DNA of 64,000 nucleotides from Paraliobacillus zengyii (GTDB lineage Bacteria; Bacillota; Bacilli; Bacillales; Amphibacillaceae): positions 1,385,501 through 1,449,500 of the forward strand of contig NZ_CP029797.1 of NCBI RefSeq assembly GCF_003268595.1. Direction: 5' to 3'. Position numbers and translations under genes: made by a program. Below are positions 46,213-54,608 of this stretch, piece after piece. The stretch's first letter is position 1; every line of letters starts with the position of its first letter. The notes beneath the pieces were generated by a model. It had not been told where the DNA came from. It searched no databases and worked only from the letters and a program-made list of their open reading frames with translations.

Positions 46213-46689
46213 ATGGCTTTACAAATCTTATTAAACCTTAGTATAGCGTTAATATGGATGTTATTAACAAGTCAATTTACTTTTTCATCCTTTCTTATTG
46301 GATATGTGATAGGTGTTTTATTATTATACTTATTCCGACGCTTTCTTCAATTTGATATATATTTCTCTAAAATTATCGCTTTTGCTAAACTAGTTATACT
46401 TTTTCTAAAAGAAATGGTAATAGCAAATATTGATGTTGCAAGAATTATTATAACACCAAGATTAAAAATGAATCCTGGGATCATCGCTTATCCAACAGAA
46501 TTAAAATCGGGATTAGAAGTAACGCTGTTAGCAAGCCTGATAACATTGACACCAGGTACACTTGTAATGGCTTTCTCAGATGATCAAAAAACGCTCTATA
46601 TTCATACCTTAGATATTGACAGTAAAGAAGCTGTCATTGCAGGTATAAAATCCACCTTTGAAAAAGGGATTCTGGAGGTGACAGAATAA
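46213..46689 (+). CDS. mrpE: Mrp Na+/H+ antiporter subunit E
   Basis: 158 residues with two to three membrane segments near the N-terminus and a cytoplasmic C-terminus. FLIGYVIGVLLLYLFRRFL and LLASLITLTPGTLVMAFSDD are typical of MrpE. The final stop overlaps the mrpF start (ATAATG). ATG is preceded by aaagggg. Confidence 0.92.
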   Translation: MALQILLNLSIALIWMLLTSQFTFSSFLIGYVIGVLLLYLFRRFLQFDIYFSKIIAFAKLVILFLKEMVIANIDVARIIITPRLKMNPGIIAYPTELKSGLEVTLLASLITLTPGTLVMAFSDDQKTLYIHTLDIDSKEAVIAGIKSTFEKGILEVTE

Positions 46690-46970
46690 TGCTAGAAACG
46701 GTTGCTTGGATCGTATTAATGTTGTTATCTGTTGCCATCGTATTATGTTTCATTCGAATGATTATCGGACCGTCTATTTTTGATCGTATTGTTGCTTTAG
46801 ATTTATTAGGTGTAACTATGATAGGTTTTGTTGGTATGTTAATGATCATTCAACATACGTTAGTATACGTAGATGTAGTATTAGTATTGGGTATCTTATC
46901 TTTTGTAGGAACAATAGCCTTATCGAAGTATATGGAAGGGGGTGTTGTAATTGACAGAGATAATAATTAG
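46689..46970 (+). CDS. mrpF: Mrp Na+/H+ antiporter subunit F
   Basis: 93 residues, three membrane segments. MrpF pattern CFIRMIIGPSIFDRIVALDL is present, including the conserved Asp in the membrane. It overlaps mrpG by 20 bases. Confidence 0.93.
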   Translation: MLETVAWIVLMLLSVAIVLCFIRMIIGPSIFDRIVALDLLGVTMIGFVGMLMIIQHTLVYVDVVLVLGILSFVGTIALSKYMEGGVVIDRDNN

Positions 46971-47292
46971 TTTTTTTGTACTACTTGGTGCGTTGTTTAT
47001 GCTGTTAGGTGCAATTGCTATTGTACGTTTACCTGATGCATATACACGTATTAATGCAGCAACTAAAGCTGCAACACTAGGTGTTATTGGCATTATGATC
47101 GGTGTATTCTTATTCTTTGTATTTGCAGAGAATAGTATAAGCGGGAAGATTTTATTAACAATTATTTTTGTGTTTCTTACAGCCCCCATTTCCGGTTTTA
47201 TGATGGCACGTTCCGCTTATCATACAAAAGTACCAATATGGAAACATAATACGAGAGATGATTTGAAGGATGCATTGAAAGAAAAAAATTAA
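46951..47292 (+). CDS. mrpG: Mrp Na+/H+ antiporter subunit G
   Basis: 113 residues, three membrane segments. TTG start preceded by GGGGG. MrpG features: LGALFMLLGAIAIVRLPDAY, TRINAATKAATLGVIGIM and LTAPISGFMMARSAYH. Last gene of the operon; a terminator follows. Confidence 0.93.
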   Translation: MTEIIISFFVLLGALFMLLGAIAIVRLPDAYTRINAATKAATLGVIGIMIGVFLFFVFAENSISGKILLTIIFVFLTAPISGFMMARSAYHTKVPIWKHNTRDDLKDALKEKN

Positions 47293-47298
47293 CTAAAA

Positions 47299-47341
47299 GG
47301 CTTGCTAAAAGGTAACCAATTCCTTTAGCAGGCCTTTTTAT
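47299..47341 (+). terminator. Terminator of the mrp operon
   Basis: GGCTTGCTAAAAGG pairs with CCTTTAGCAGGCC (one mismatch region), then TTTTTATT. Confidence 0.8.
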
Positions 47342-47456
47342 TGTTTAAAAGTGTTAATGTTCAACTTAAAGGGAATAAATAAGGAGGTAAAACGAATTTA
47401 CTACTATTCAAATCATTAGAAATTATGCGTGTTTGTCAAAGGAGTGTGTATGCACG

Positions 47457-50237
47457 ATGAAACCTGCTTTAAGAATAAGTGCTATATATCTAATTAGTGG
47501 AACACTATGGATTGTTTTTTCTGATTATTTATTGCAATCGATTTCACAGGAAACAATTATTCAAACGTACAAAGGTTTCATATATGTTTTAGCTACTGCC
47601 ATTTTATTGTTCTTCATGGTTCGTCAATTAGTCAAAAAGCTTCAAGATGAAATAGATCATCGACTGTTGAAAGAACAAGTGCTTTTTCAGGTAATTAGCG
47701 AAAATGAACGATTTCGTCATTTGTTTGAACAAGCTCCTTCAGGTATGATGATTACCGATCCTTCAAAGAATGACAATCCACTTGTCTATGTAAATGATGG
47801 TTTTGAAAAAGTCACCGGATATAAAAGTAACGAGGTGATTGGTAAAAACCCTCGTTTTTTACAAGGGAAAGCTACCTCAGAGGAATCAAAAGATAAAATC
47901 AAACAGGCTTTAATCAAAAAAGAGTCGATTCAATTAGAAATACAAAACTACAAAAAAGATGGATCGATTTTTTGGAATGAATTAAAAATTACACCGATAT
48001 TTAATGACAATAACCAATTGAACTACCTTACTGGTATTCAAAACGATATTACAGAGAAAAAGAATCAAACAATCTTAATTAAAAATCAATTAGATTTTGT
48101 AAAGACAATGCTCTCGACTACAAACCATTCCGAGATATTTTCGCAATTTACGCAAACGATTGAAAGACATTTAAACGTGCCATGTACTATTCTTCGAATG
48201 AATGAGGATAACGAAACATATCAATTATTCGCTTCCACATTAGTAACTGAATCGTTTAAAAAAGTTGTATATGACTTCTTTGGCGATAAGCTAGGCGATA
48301 AAGAAAAGATAGAAACATTTACTAAAAAAACACTTGTAGTTGAGGATATTTTAGGAGATGAGAGATTTAAAGCATTTTGGCCAATAGCAAAAAATAATGG
48401 TTACCGATCGTTTTGGTCCACACCAATAAAAACAAAAGAAGGAGAAACAATAGGTATCTTTAAGGTGTATAAGCAGGTTGATTTACCCTTTACTGAATTG
48501 GATTTACGTGTACTCGAGAGTTATTCATCGATTTTCGCAATGGCAATGCAAAATGTGCAATATAATGAAAAACTACAAAAAAGTGAGCGAAGATATCGTC
48601 TCATTGGTGAAAATTCTTCCGATATGATTTGTCTCTTAGATGAACAATTAAAAGTAGAATACTTTTCCCCATCGAATGTTCGTCTACTTGGAGCTGTTGA
48701 TAAATTTGTCGATGTACAGAAAGCATTAACGGAAGAATCATTGAGTCGCTTAACTTCTTTTATCGAAATATTAAGGGAATATGGCCGACCAGATACGATT
48801 GAAGTTGAGCTTAAAGCAATTAATGATACTTGGCATTCATTAGATATTAGTGGAAGTCAATTTTATGATAGTGAAGAACAACAAACTAAAATATTGCTAG
48901 TAGCGCGTGATATTACCGAGAGAAAGGAATATGAAAATAGATTAAATCGTCTATTATATTATGATCCGCTAACACAATTACCAAATAACTATTATTTTAA
49001 AAAGACGCTCAAAACAACAATAAACAACAGAAAGCCTTTTAACTTATTGTTGTTGGATTTTGATCAAATGAAAGAAATTCGTAGTCTATATGGTGGTGGC
49101 GCGGAAGAAATAGTGTTAACTAAGTTAGCAGATGTCATGAAAAGGTCGTTAGCTGTAACCATGATCGCTCGTACTGGTGAATCCGAATTCTCTGTGTTAT
49201 TAGAAGCGTATCCTGATCTAGATGAATTAAAACGACAAGTGAAGGGGCTTTTACGAGTTTTGGAAGGTCCATGGCATTATCATGTCCAAGAATTTGTCGC
49301 GACCGTTAGTATTGGAATTGTCTATTATAACGATCAATCAGCAGATACGATGCGATTTCAAGCTGAATGGGCATTACAAACTGCACGTAAAAAAGGAAAA
49401 CATCGTTATCACATCTATCTTGATGAAGTATCACAAGGAACACATACGTCGATATCGATACAAAATGATCTTTATCACGCATTGGATCGAAATGAATTTA
49501 AGTTGCTGTACCAACCACAAGTGAACGTCAAAAATAATAATGTAGACGGTGTCGAAGCATTAATTCGCTGGGAACACCGAACATTAGGAATGATTTCACC
49601 AGGTGAATTTATTCCGATTGCTGAAGATACCGGTTTGATAATCCCGATAAGCGAATGGATTATTAAGGAAGTTTGTCTCGGAATGGTTCAATGGATCAAG
49701 CAAGGTAAGGAGCGTAATGCTTCTATTAATATTTCTTATCGACAAATGGAAGAAGAGGGTTTTGTGGATAAAGTCAAAGCAATCTTAGCCGAGACAAAAT
49801 GTCCTGCTAACCGTTTAACATTTGAAATTACTGAAAATATGTTAATGAATGATTTATCACTATCTTTGCGGGTTTTAAAACAATTAAAAGCAGTAGGCAT
49901 TCAACTATCTGTAGATGATTTTGGTATTGGATACTCCTCCTTATCCTATCTTAAAAAATTTCCAATTGATTGTTTGAAGATCGACCGTGCTTTTGTTAGA
50001 AGTATTCATGAAGATCCAAATGATTTTGCAATCGTACAAGCAATTATGGAGATGAGTCGAGCACTTGGATTAAAAGTTGTTGCAGAGGGCACAGAAACAG
50101 AGGCTAACATTCGGATACTACAAAAGCTCGGTTGTGACAATTTTCAAGGATATTGGTTTAGTCGACCAGTTGATTGTAATGAATTAGAAAAAAATGTGAC
50201 GAAGATCTATCAAGAAAAACTACCTGTTTTTTCTTAA
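47457..50237 (+). CDS. PAS-GAF-PAS-GGDEF(degenerate)-EAL membrane protein
   Basis: About 926 residues. Two membrane segments (about 8-28 and 40-57) lead into a PAS domain (about 78-195), GAF (about 205-370), a second PAS (about 375-490), GGDEF (about 495-650) and EAL (about 670-920). The GGDEF signature reads TGESEF, so cyclase activity is probably lost. The EAL domain is intact (VEALIRW, FEITENMLM, LSVDDFGIGYSSL, KIDRAFV, VAEGTETEA), suggesting c-di-GMP hydrolysis. The first PAS has GKNPRFLQG, the LOV signature with Pro in place of the flavin-binding Cys. ATG at 47457 preceded by aaaggag. Confidence 0.9.
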   Translation: MKPALRISAIYLISGTLWIVFSDYLLQSISQETIIQTYKGFIYVLATAILLFFMVRQLVKKLQDEIDHRLLKEQVLFQVISENERFRHLFEQAPSGMMITDPSKNDNPLVYVNDGFEKVTGYKSNEVIGKNPRFLQGKATSEESKDKIKQALIKKESIQLEIQNYKKDGSIFWNELKITPIFNDNNQLNYLTGIQNDITEKKNQTILIKNQLDFVKTMLSTTNHSEIFSQFTQTIERHLNVPCTILRMNEDNETYQLFASTLVTESFKKVVYDFFGDKLGDKEKIETFTKKTLVVEDILGDERFKAFWPIAKNNGYRSFWSTPIKTKEGETIGIFKVYKQVDLPFTELDLRVLESYSSIFAMAMQNVQYNEKLQKSERRYRLIGENSSDMICLLDEQLKVEYFSPSNVRLLGAVDKFVDVQKALTEESLSRLTSFIEILREYGRPDTIEVELKAINDTWHSLDISGSQFYDSEEQQTKILLVARDITERKEYENRLNRLLYYDPLTQLPNNYYFKKTLKTTINNRKPFNLLLLDFDQMKEIRSLYGGGAEEIVLTKLADVMKRSLAVTMIARTGESEFSVLLEAYPDLDELKRQVKGLLRVLEGPWHYHVQEFVATVSIGIVYYNDQSADTMRFQAEWALQTARKKGKHRYHIYLDEVSQGTHTSISIQNDLYHALDRNEFKLLYQPQVNVKNNNVDGVEALIRWEHRTLGMISPGEFIPIAEDTGLIIPISEWIIKEVCLGMVQWIKQGKERNASINISYRQMEEEGFVDKVKAILAETKCPANRLTFEITENMLMNDLSLSLRVLKQLKAVGIQLSVDDFGIGYSSLSYLKKFPIDCLKIDRAFVRSIHEDPNDFAIVQAIMEMSRALGLKVVAEGTETEANIRILQKLGCDNFQGYWFSRPVDCNELEKNVTKIYQEKLPVFS

Positions 50238-50284
50238 TTAGCAGAGAACATTCAATAATTAAATAAAAAGTCTAATGGATGAAG

Positions 50285-50320
50285 CCTAATTACTAGCTTC
50301 TATAGGAGGTAGTAATTAGG
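50285..50320. repeat. Perfect inverted repeat in the intergenic region
   Basis: CCTAATTACTA (50285-50295) and TAGTAATTAGG (50310-50320), an 11-bp stem with a 14-base loop, 48 bases after the EAL gene. No T-run follows, so this is not a clear terminator. Confidence 0.6.
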
Positions 50321-50353
50321 TTGAAAAATAAAATTAAATTTAACACTTGAATT

Positions 50354-50443
50354 TATACCTTGTAGGGTATATGATATAAAAAGTAAGTCGATGTCATGTT
50401 GACGAACTTTTTATTTCTCTAATTTTATACCCGTATAGGTATA
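50354..50443 (+). promoter_or_regulatory. Promoter with two CsoR/CstR-type operators
   Basis: Two palindromic sites, TATACCTTGTAGGGTATA (50354-50371) and TATACCCGTATAGGTATA (50426-50443), with centres 72 bases apart. TTGACG (50399-50404) is a plausible -35, and the expected -10 (about 50422-50428) overlaps the second site. TATACC-N-GGTATA palindromes resemble operators of the persulfide-sensing CstR/CsoR family. No csoR-like gene lies in this window. Confidence 0.6.
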
Positions 50444-50472
50444 TAGAGTTAATTTTGAAAGGAGTGGAAAAT

Positions 50473-50835
50473 GTGGAAATTGTCTTTGTTAGTCTCGTTA
50501 TCTTACTTACTTTTCTAGTAATAAAACGAATGTTTCCTGCGAAAGGAATTCGAATGATTACGACAACAGAATTGAAAAAAGAATTAAAGGACAAAAAGAA
50601 ACAATTGATAGATGTTCGTACGGTTAACGAATTTAATGGCAATAAGATTAAGGGCTTTAAAAACATTCCGCTACATGAATTGAAACAAAAAGCTTTGACT
50701 GAACTAAGTAAAGATAAAGAATTAGTTATTATTTGTCAAAGTGGAATGAGAAGCCAGCAAGCATGCAAACAATTAAAGAAATTAGGATATAACCAGGTGA
50801 CGAATGTCAGAGGTGGCATGAATGCTTGGCAATAG
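50473..50835 (+). CDS. Membrane-anchored rhodanese
   Basis: About 120 residues. GTG at 50473 lies eight bases after AAAGGAG; the TTG at 50455 includes the ribosome-binding site itself. One N-terminal membrane segment, then a rhodanese domain with QLIDVRTVNEFNG, the active-site loop ICQSGMRS (Cys88) and VTNVRGGMNAWQ. It probably transfers sulfane sulfur at the membrane. First gene of the sulfur operon. Confidence 0.85.
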   Translation: MEIVFVSLVILLTFLVIKRMFPAKGIRMITTTELKKELKDKKKQLIDVRTVNEFNGNKIKGFKNIPLHELKQKALTELSKDKELVIICQSGMRSQQACKQLKKLGYNQVTNVRGGMNAWQ

Positions 50836-50847
50836 GAGGTTTTATAA

Positions 50848-51975
50848 ATGAAATTAACTGAAACAACAGCAAAAGAAATAGCACATAAAGTGATTAATAA
50901 AAAAGAATTATTCATTTTAGATGTACGAACAGAGGAAGCATTTAAGGATTGGAAGATCGAAGGAGAAAATTTCACTTATTTAAATATCCCTTATTTTGAT
51001 TTAATTGATGGGGTTGAGGGTATCGAAGACCAACTTCCAAAAGATAAAGCTATACTAGTTGTTTGTGCAAAAGAAGGTTCGTCTGTAATGGTAGCAGAAA
51101 TGTTAGCTAACGCTGGATTAACTGCCTCGTATCTTAAAGGAGGTATGAAAGCTTGGAGTGAACATCTTGAAGCCATTAAAGTTTCAGATCTGAAAGACGG
51201 TGGAGAATTGTATCAATTCGTTCGGATTGGAAAAGGTTGTTTGTCTTATATGGTCATTTCAGGCAAAGAAGCAGTGGTGATTGATCCGGTACGAATGACA
51301 GATATATTCACGGATTTCGCAACTGAAAAAGGTGTGAAAATAACACAGGTTCTGGATACACACTTACACGCAGACCATATTTCAGGAGGGCGCGCGATTG
51401 CTGAACAAACAGGTGCAACGTATTGGTTACCTCCAAAAGATGCAACAGACGTTACGTTTGATTATAAAGGTTTGGTAGATGGTGAAGTTATTACTATTGG
51501 TGCAACAAAAATAGCTATTCAGGCACTTTATACACCCGGTCATACGATTGGTTCAACTTCATTTATTATTGATAAGCATTATTTACTAACAGGCGATATC
51601 CTCTTTATCGATTCCATAGGCCGTCCTGACTTAGCGGGTATGGCAGAGGATTGGGTAAGAGATTTGCGTGAAAGTCTCTATGAGCGCTACAAAGAGCTGT
51701 CTGATGACTTGATCGTATTGCCAGCACACTTTATGATTATTGATGAATTAAATACTGATGGCACAGTAGCTGCTAGACTAGGTGATCTTTTTGCTTCAAA
51801 TCACGGATTGAATATAGAAAATGAAAATGCGTTTAGAAAAATGGTAACGGAAAATTTACCACCACAGCCTAATGCATATCACGAAATTCGAGAAACAAAT
51901 ATGGGGAAAGTAACACCAGATAATGAAAAACAACGTGAAATGGAAATTGGTCCTAATCGCTGTGCTATCCGATAA
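50848..51975 (+). CDS. yrkH: Rhodanese-metallo-beta-lactamase fusion (YrkH/CstB-like persulfide dioxygenase)
   Basis: 375 residues. A rhodanese-like domain comes first ([12 protein letters not shown], loop VCAKEGSS with Cys73), then an MBL-fold persulfide dioxygenase with [11 protein letters not shown] (His172, His174, Asp176, His177), [30 protein letters not shown] and PAHFMI. It would oxidise persulfides to sulfite and thiosulfate. The order rhodanese-MBL resembles YrkH of B. subtilis, while S. aureus CstB begins with the dioxygenase. ATG preceded by ataggagg. Confidence 0.85.
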   Translation: MKLTETTAKEIAHKVINKKELFILDVRTEEAFKDWKIEGENFTYLNIPYFDLIDGVEGIEDQLPKDKAILVVCAKEGSSVMVAEMLANAGLTASYLKGGMKAWSEHLEAIKVSDLKDGGELYQFVRIGKGCLSYMVISGKEAVVIDPVRMTDIFTDFATEKGVKITQVLDTHLHADHISGGRAIAEQTGATYWLPPKDATDVTFDYKGLVDGEVITIGATKIAIQALYTPGHTIGSTSFIIDKHYLLTGDILFIDSIGRPDLAGMAEDWVRDLRESLYERYKELSDDLIVLPAHFMIIDELNTDGTVAARLGDLFASNHGLNIENENAFRKMVTENLPPQPNAYHEIRETNMGKVTPDNEKQREMEIGPNRCAIR

Positions 51976-51998
51976 AGGGGATTAGGGGGGATTCGTAA

Positions 51999-52796
51999 AT
52001 GGTTTTTAGTGATATGAATATAGAATTTGTGCTTGTCATTTTTCTAATTGGATTTATTGGGTCTTATCTTTCTGGAATGTTAGGAATTGGTGGATCGATT
52101 ATAAAATATCCAATGTTACTCTATATACCTTCACTTTTTGGAATAACAGCATTTTCTGCTCATGAAGTATCGGGTATAAGTGCAGTGCAAGTTCTTTTTG
52201 CAACGATTGGTGGCGTATGGGCATACCGTAAAGGTGGTTACTTAAATAAAGATTTAATTATCTATATGGGAGTGAGCATTTTAATAGGTAGTTTAATAGG
52301 TGGATATGGATCAAAACTAATGCTAGGTGAAGCAATTAATTTTGTTTACGGTGTCCTCGCTTTAATTGCTGCTGTGATGATGTTTATACCGAAAAAGGGA
52401 ACGGATGACATTCCTTTTGATCACGTTACATTCAACAAACCGTTGGCAGCATTTCTAGCACTGATTGTCGGAGTTGGAGCTGGTATTGTTGGTGCAGCAG
52501 GCGCATTTTTACTTGTACCCATTATGCTCGGTGTCCTAAAAATACCAATAAGAATGACAATCGCTTCATCTTTAGCAATTACCTTTATTTCATCGATCGG
52601 TTCGACAATTGGGAAAGTCACAACAGGACAAGTGGAATATATGCCAGCGGTTATTATGATTGTCGCCAGTATACTAGCATCACCACTTGGTGCTAAAACA
52701 GGTAAAAAAACAAATGCAAAACTATTACAAATTATTTTAGCGGTATTAATTGCAGGAACCGCAATAAAGATTTGGTTGGATATTTTAGATAATTAA
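51999..52796 (+). CDS. yrkJ: TauE/SafE-family sulfite/sulfonate exporter
   Basis: 265 residues, about eight membrane segments. The TauE fold shows [20 protein letters not shown] and the second-half repeat [20 protein letters not shown]. Likely exports the sulfite made by the neighbouring persulfide dioxygenase. YrkJ is the counterpart in the B. subtilis yrkE-J cluster. ATG preceded by aggggggatt. Confidence 0.85.
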   Translation: MVFSDMNIEFVLVIFLIGFIGSYLSGMLGIGGSIIKYPMLLYIPSLFGITAFSAHEVSGISAVQVLFATIGGVWAYRKGGYLNKDLIIYMGVSILIGSLIGGYGSKLMLGEAINFVYGVLALIAAVMMFIPKKGTDDIPFDHVTFNKPLAAFLALIVGVGAGIVGAAGAFLLVPIMLGVLKIPIRMTIASSLAITFISSIGSTIGKVTTGQVEYMPAVIMIVASILASPLGAKTGKKTNAKLLQIILAVLIAGTAIKIWLDILDN

Positions 52797-52819
52797 GCTA
52801 TTTTTTTATAGTCAATTAA

Positions 52820-52848
52820 ATACCTGTACACGTATAAGTATTTATAAT
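52820..52848 (+). promoter_or_regulatory. Possible internal operator and -10 before the DsrE-like gene
   Basis: ATACCTGTACACGTAT (52820-52835) is palindromic except for one central position on each side; TATAAT lies at 52843-52848. It may be an additional regulated promoter for the second half of the sulfur operon. Confidence 0.35.
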
Positions 52849-52872
52849 AAGTAAGAATAGGAGGATAACTAT

Positions 52873-53352
52873 ATGGGAGCAACAAAAAAAACAACAATTG
52901 TCTTATTTAGTGGAGATTATGATAAAACAATGGCAGCTTACATTATTGCAAATGGTGCAGCGGCATACGATCATGAAGTAACAATATTCCATACGTTTTG
53001 GGGTCTAAATGCACTAAGGAAAGAAAATCACGTTCCTGTTAAAAAAGGTGTCCTTGAAAAAATGTTCGGCAAAATGATGCCTAAAGGTGCTGATAAAATG
53101 GGCTTATCAAAAATGAACTACATGGGAATGGGACCAAAAATGATTAAGCAAGTAATGAAAAAGCATAATTCGATGCCATTACCAGACTTAATTGATATGG
53201 CTAAAGAGCAAGACGTCAAGCTAATTGCTTGCACGATGACAATGGATTTATTAGGCTTACAGAAAGAAGAGTTACTAGACGAACTAGAATATGGAGGGGT
53301 TGCCGCATATATCGGTGATGCCCAAGAGGGTAACGTTAACTTGTTTATCTAA
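52873..53352 (+). CDS. yrkE: DsrE/DsrF-like sulfur carrier (YrkE type)
   Basis: 159 residues, cytoplasmic DsrE fold. IVLFSGDYDKTMAAYIIANG at the start is typical, and a likely sulfur-accepting Cys lies in KLIACTMTMDLLGL near the C-terminus. The long methionine-rich insert (FGKMMPKGADKMG) matches YrkE-type proteins. It would relay persulfide sulfur with the TusA and rhodanese partners encoded next to it. ATG preceded by taggagg. Confidence 0.85.
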   Translation: MGATKKTTIVLFSGDYDKTMAAYIIANGAAAYDHEVTIFHTFWGLNALRKENHVPVKKGVLEKMFGKMMPKGADKMGLSKMNYMGMGPKMIKQVMKKHNSMPLPDLIDMAKEQDVKLIACTMTMDLLGLQKEELLDELEYGGVAAYIGDAQEGNVNLFI

Positions 53353-53377
53353 TTATAATTAATGGAGGGTGTAAATA

Positions 53378-53674
53378 ATGAAAGAAATTACGGCAGAAGA
53401 ACTAGCAAATAAAATAGCAGACAAAGAGAAAGTAAACTTAATTGACGTTCGTGAGGAATTTGAAGTGGAAGAAGGGAAAATCCCACAAGCAAAACATATC
53501 GCATTAGGCGAAGTTGAAGAACGGATGGATGAATTAGATAAGAATAAACATTACTACTTGATATGTCGTTCTGGTGCTAGAAGTGGTAACGCAGGACAAT
53601 TTTTAACTGAAAAAGGATATGATGTAACGAATATGACAGGTGGCATGCTTGCTTGGCCTGGTGAAGTAGAGTAA
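53378..53674 (+). CDS. Single-domain rhodanese
   Basis: 98 residues, cytoplasmic. Rhodanese motifs: NLIDVREEFEVEEGKIPQAK, active-site loop ICRSGARSG (Cys63) and VTNMTGGMLAWPGEVE. The CRSGAR loop is the type seen in persulfide-transferring rhodaneses. It sits between the DsrE-like and TusA-like genes. Confidence 0.88.
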   Translation: MKEITAEELANKIADKEKVNLIDVREEFEVEEGKIPQAKHIALGEVEERMDELDKNKHYYLICRSGARSGNAGQFLTEKGYDVTNMTGGMLAWPGEVE

Positions 53675-53713
53675 TAACTATAAAAGTGTAAAAACAATTA
53701 GGAGGAATTAGAA

Positions 53714-53944
53714 ATGGAAAGTACAAAAGTGTTAGATGCAAAAGGTTTGGCTTGTCCAATGCCAATCGTAAAGACTAAGAAGGCAATGGCAGATTTGCAA
53801 GCTGGGGATATTTTAGAAGTACATGCAACAGATCAAGGTTCACAGAGTGATTTAACTGCATGGGCTAAATCAGGCGGACATGCATTAGTAAAAGATACAG
53901 ATGAAGGCGACGTTCTTAAATTTTGGATTAAAAAAGGCGAATAA
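53714..53944 (+). CDS. TusA-like sulfur carrier
   Basis: 76 residues with the TusA fold. LDAKGLACPMPIVKTKKAM holds the CPxP motif (Cys14), the sulfur-accepting cysteine. Cytoplasmic carrier for sulfane sulfur; matches the YrkI-type TusA proteins of Bacilli. ATG preceded by ttaggagg. Confidence 0.88.
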   Translation: MESTKVLDAKGLACPMPIVKTKKAMADLQAGDILEVHATDQGSQSDLTAWAKSGGHALVKDTDEGDVLKFWIKKGE

Positions 53945-53974
53945 TATTACGCAAGAGAAAGGTGGTAGATTAGA

Positions 53975-54358
53975 TTGTTTCATTATACGGTAGAATCAAA
54001 TAAAACAATCCAAGAAACGGTACAAGCCTTAGAGGTGAATTTAAAAGAAGAGAAGTTCGGTATCCTTTGGCAATTTGATATTAAAGAAACGTTAAACAAT
54101 AAAGGAATTGATTTTGAACAACCTTATCTTGTATTAGAAGTATGTAATCCAAAGGAAGCCGCTAATCTTTTAACTAAAAATCAATTGGTTGGTTACTTCT
54201 TACCATGTAAAATTGTATTATATCAAGATACAGGTAAGACAAAAATCGGTATGCCAAAACCAACAGCATTAATTGATTTAGTAGAAGAGGAAGCATTAGT
54301 GGCATTAGCAAAAGAAATAGAAGATAAGTTGATTCGTGCAATAGACAAGAGTATATAA
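53975..54358 (+). CDS. DUF302 domain protein
   Basis: 127 residues, resembling DUF302. TTG start preceded by gaaaggtgg. Features are FHYTVESNKTIQETVQALEV, KFGILWQFDIKETL and YLVLEVCNPKEAANLL, followed by LPCKIVLYQDTG, with Cys residues at both CNP and LPC. DUF302 genes often sit with persulfide operons, but the role is not known. Last gene of the sulfur operon. Confidence 0.8.
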   Translation: MFHYTVESNKTIQETVQALEVNLKEEKFGILWQFDIKETLNNKGIDFEQPYLVLEVCNPKEAANLLTKNQLVGYFLPCKIVLYQDTGKTKIGMPKPTALIDLVEEEALVALAKEIEDKLIRAIDKSI

Positions 54359-54401
54359 TAAAAGCGGTGGATTCATTCACTGTTTTGCTCAAGTGAAAGT
54401 T

Positions 54402-54437
54402 GAAACGCTTCATGCATTGGCATGGAGCGTTTCTTTT
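54402..54437 (+). terminator. Terminator of the sulfur operon
   Basis: GAAACGCT and AGCGTTTC form the base of a stem that continues through CATGC with GCATG; followed by TTTTAG. Confidence 0.75.
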
Positions 54438-54524
54438 AGCTGAGCAAAAAAAGTAAAAACAACAAAGCAAACTGGTGCAGAAAACGTTTGAATTATAGCG
54501 AACGATTTGATCGTAAAGTTAGAC

Positions 54525-54552
54525 TTGAATCATGTAAAAAAAACTGTATAAT
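54525..54552 (+). promoter_or_regulatory. Promoter of the YfcC-like gene
   Basis: TTGAAT (54525-54530), 16 bases, TATAAT (54547-54552), about 55 bases before the start codon. A GAATATTC palindrome (about 54570-54577) lies downstream. Confidence 0.5.
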
Positions 54553-54608
54553 TGTAAGTCATATAAATTGAATATTCTAATAAATCGGAGAAGGGGAGGA
54601 TTAATAAA

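Noticed and set aside
50315..50350. Nine-codon TTG reading frame after AGGAGGT as a leader peptide
   Set aside because: Too short to judge, and no attenuator hairpin with a T-run follows.
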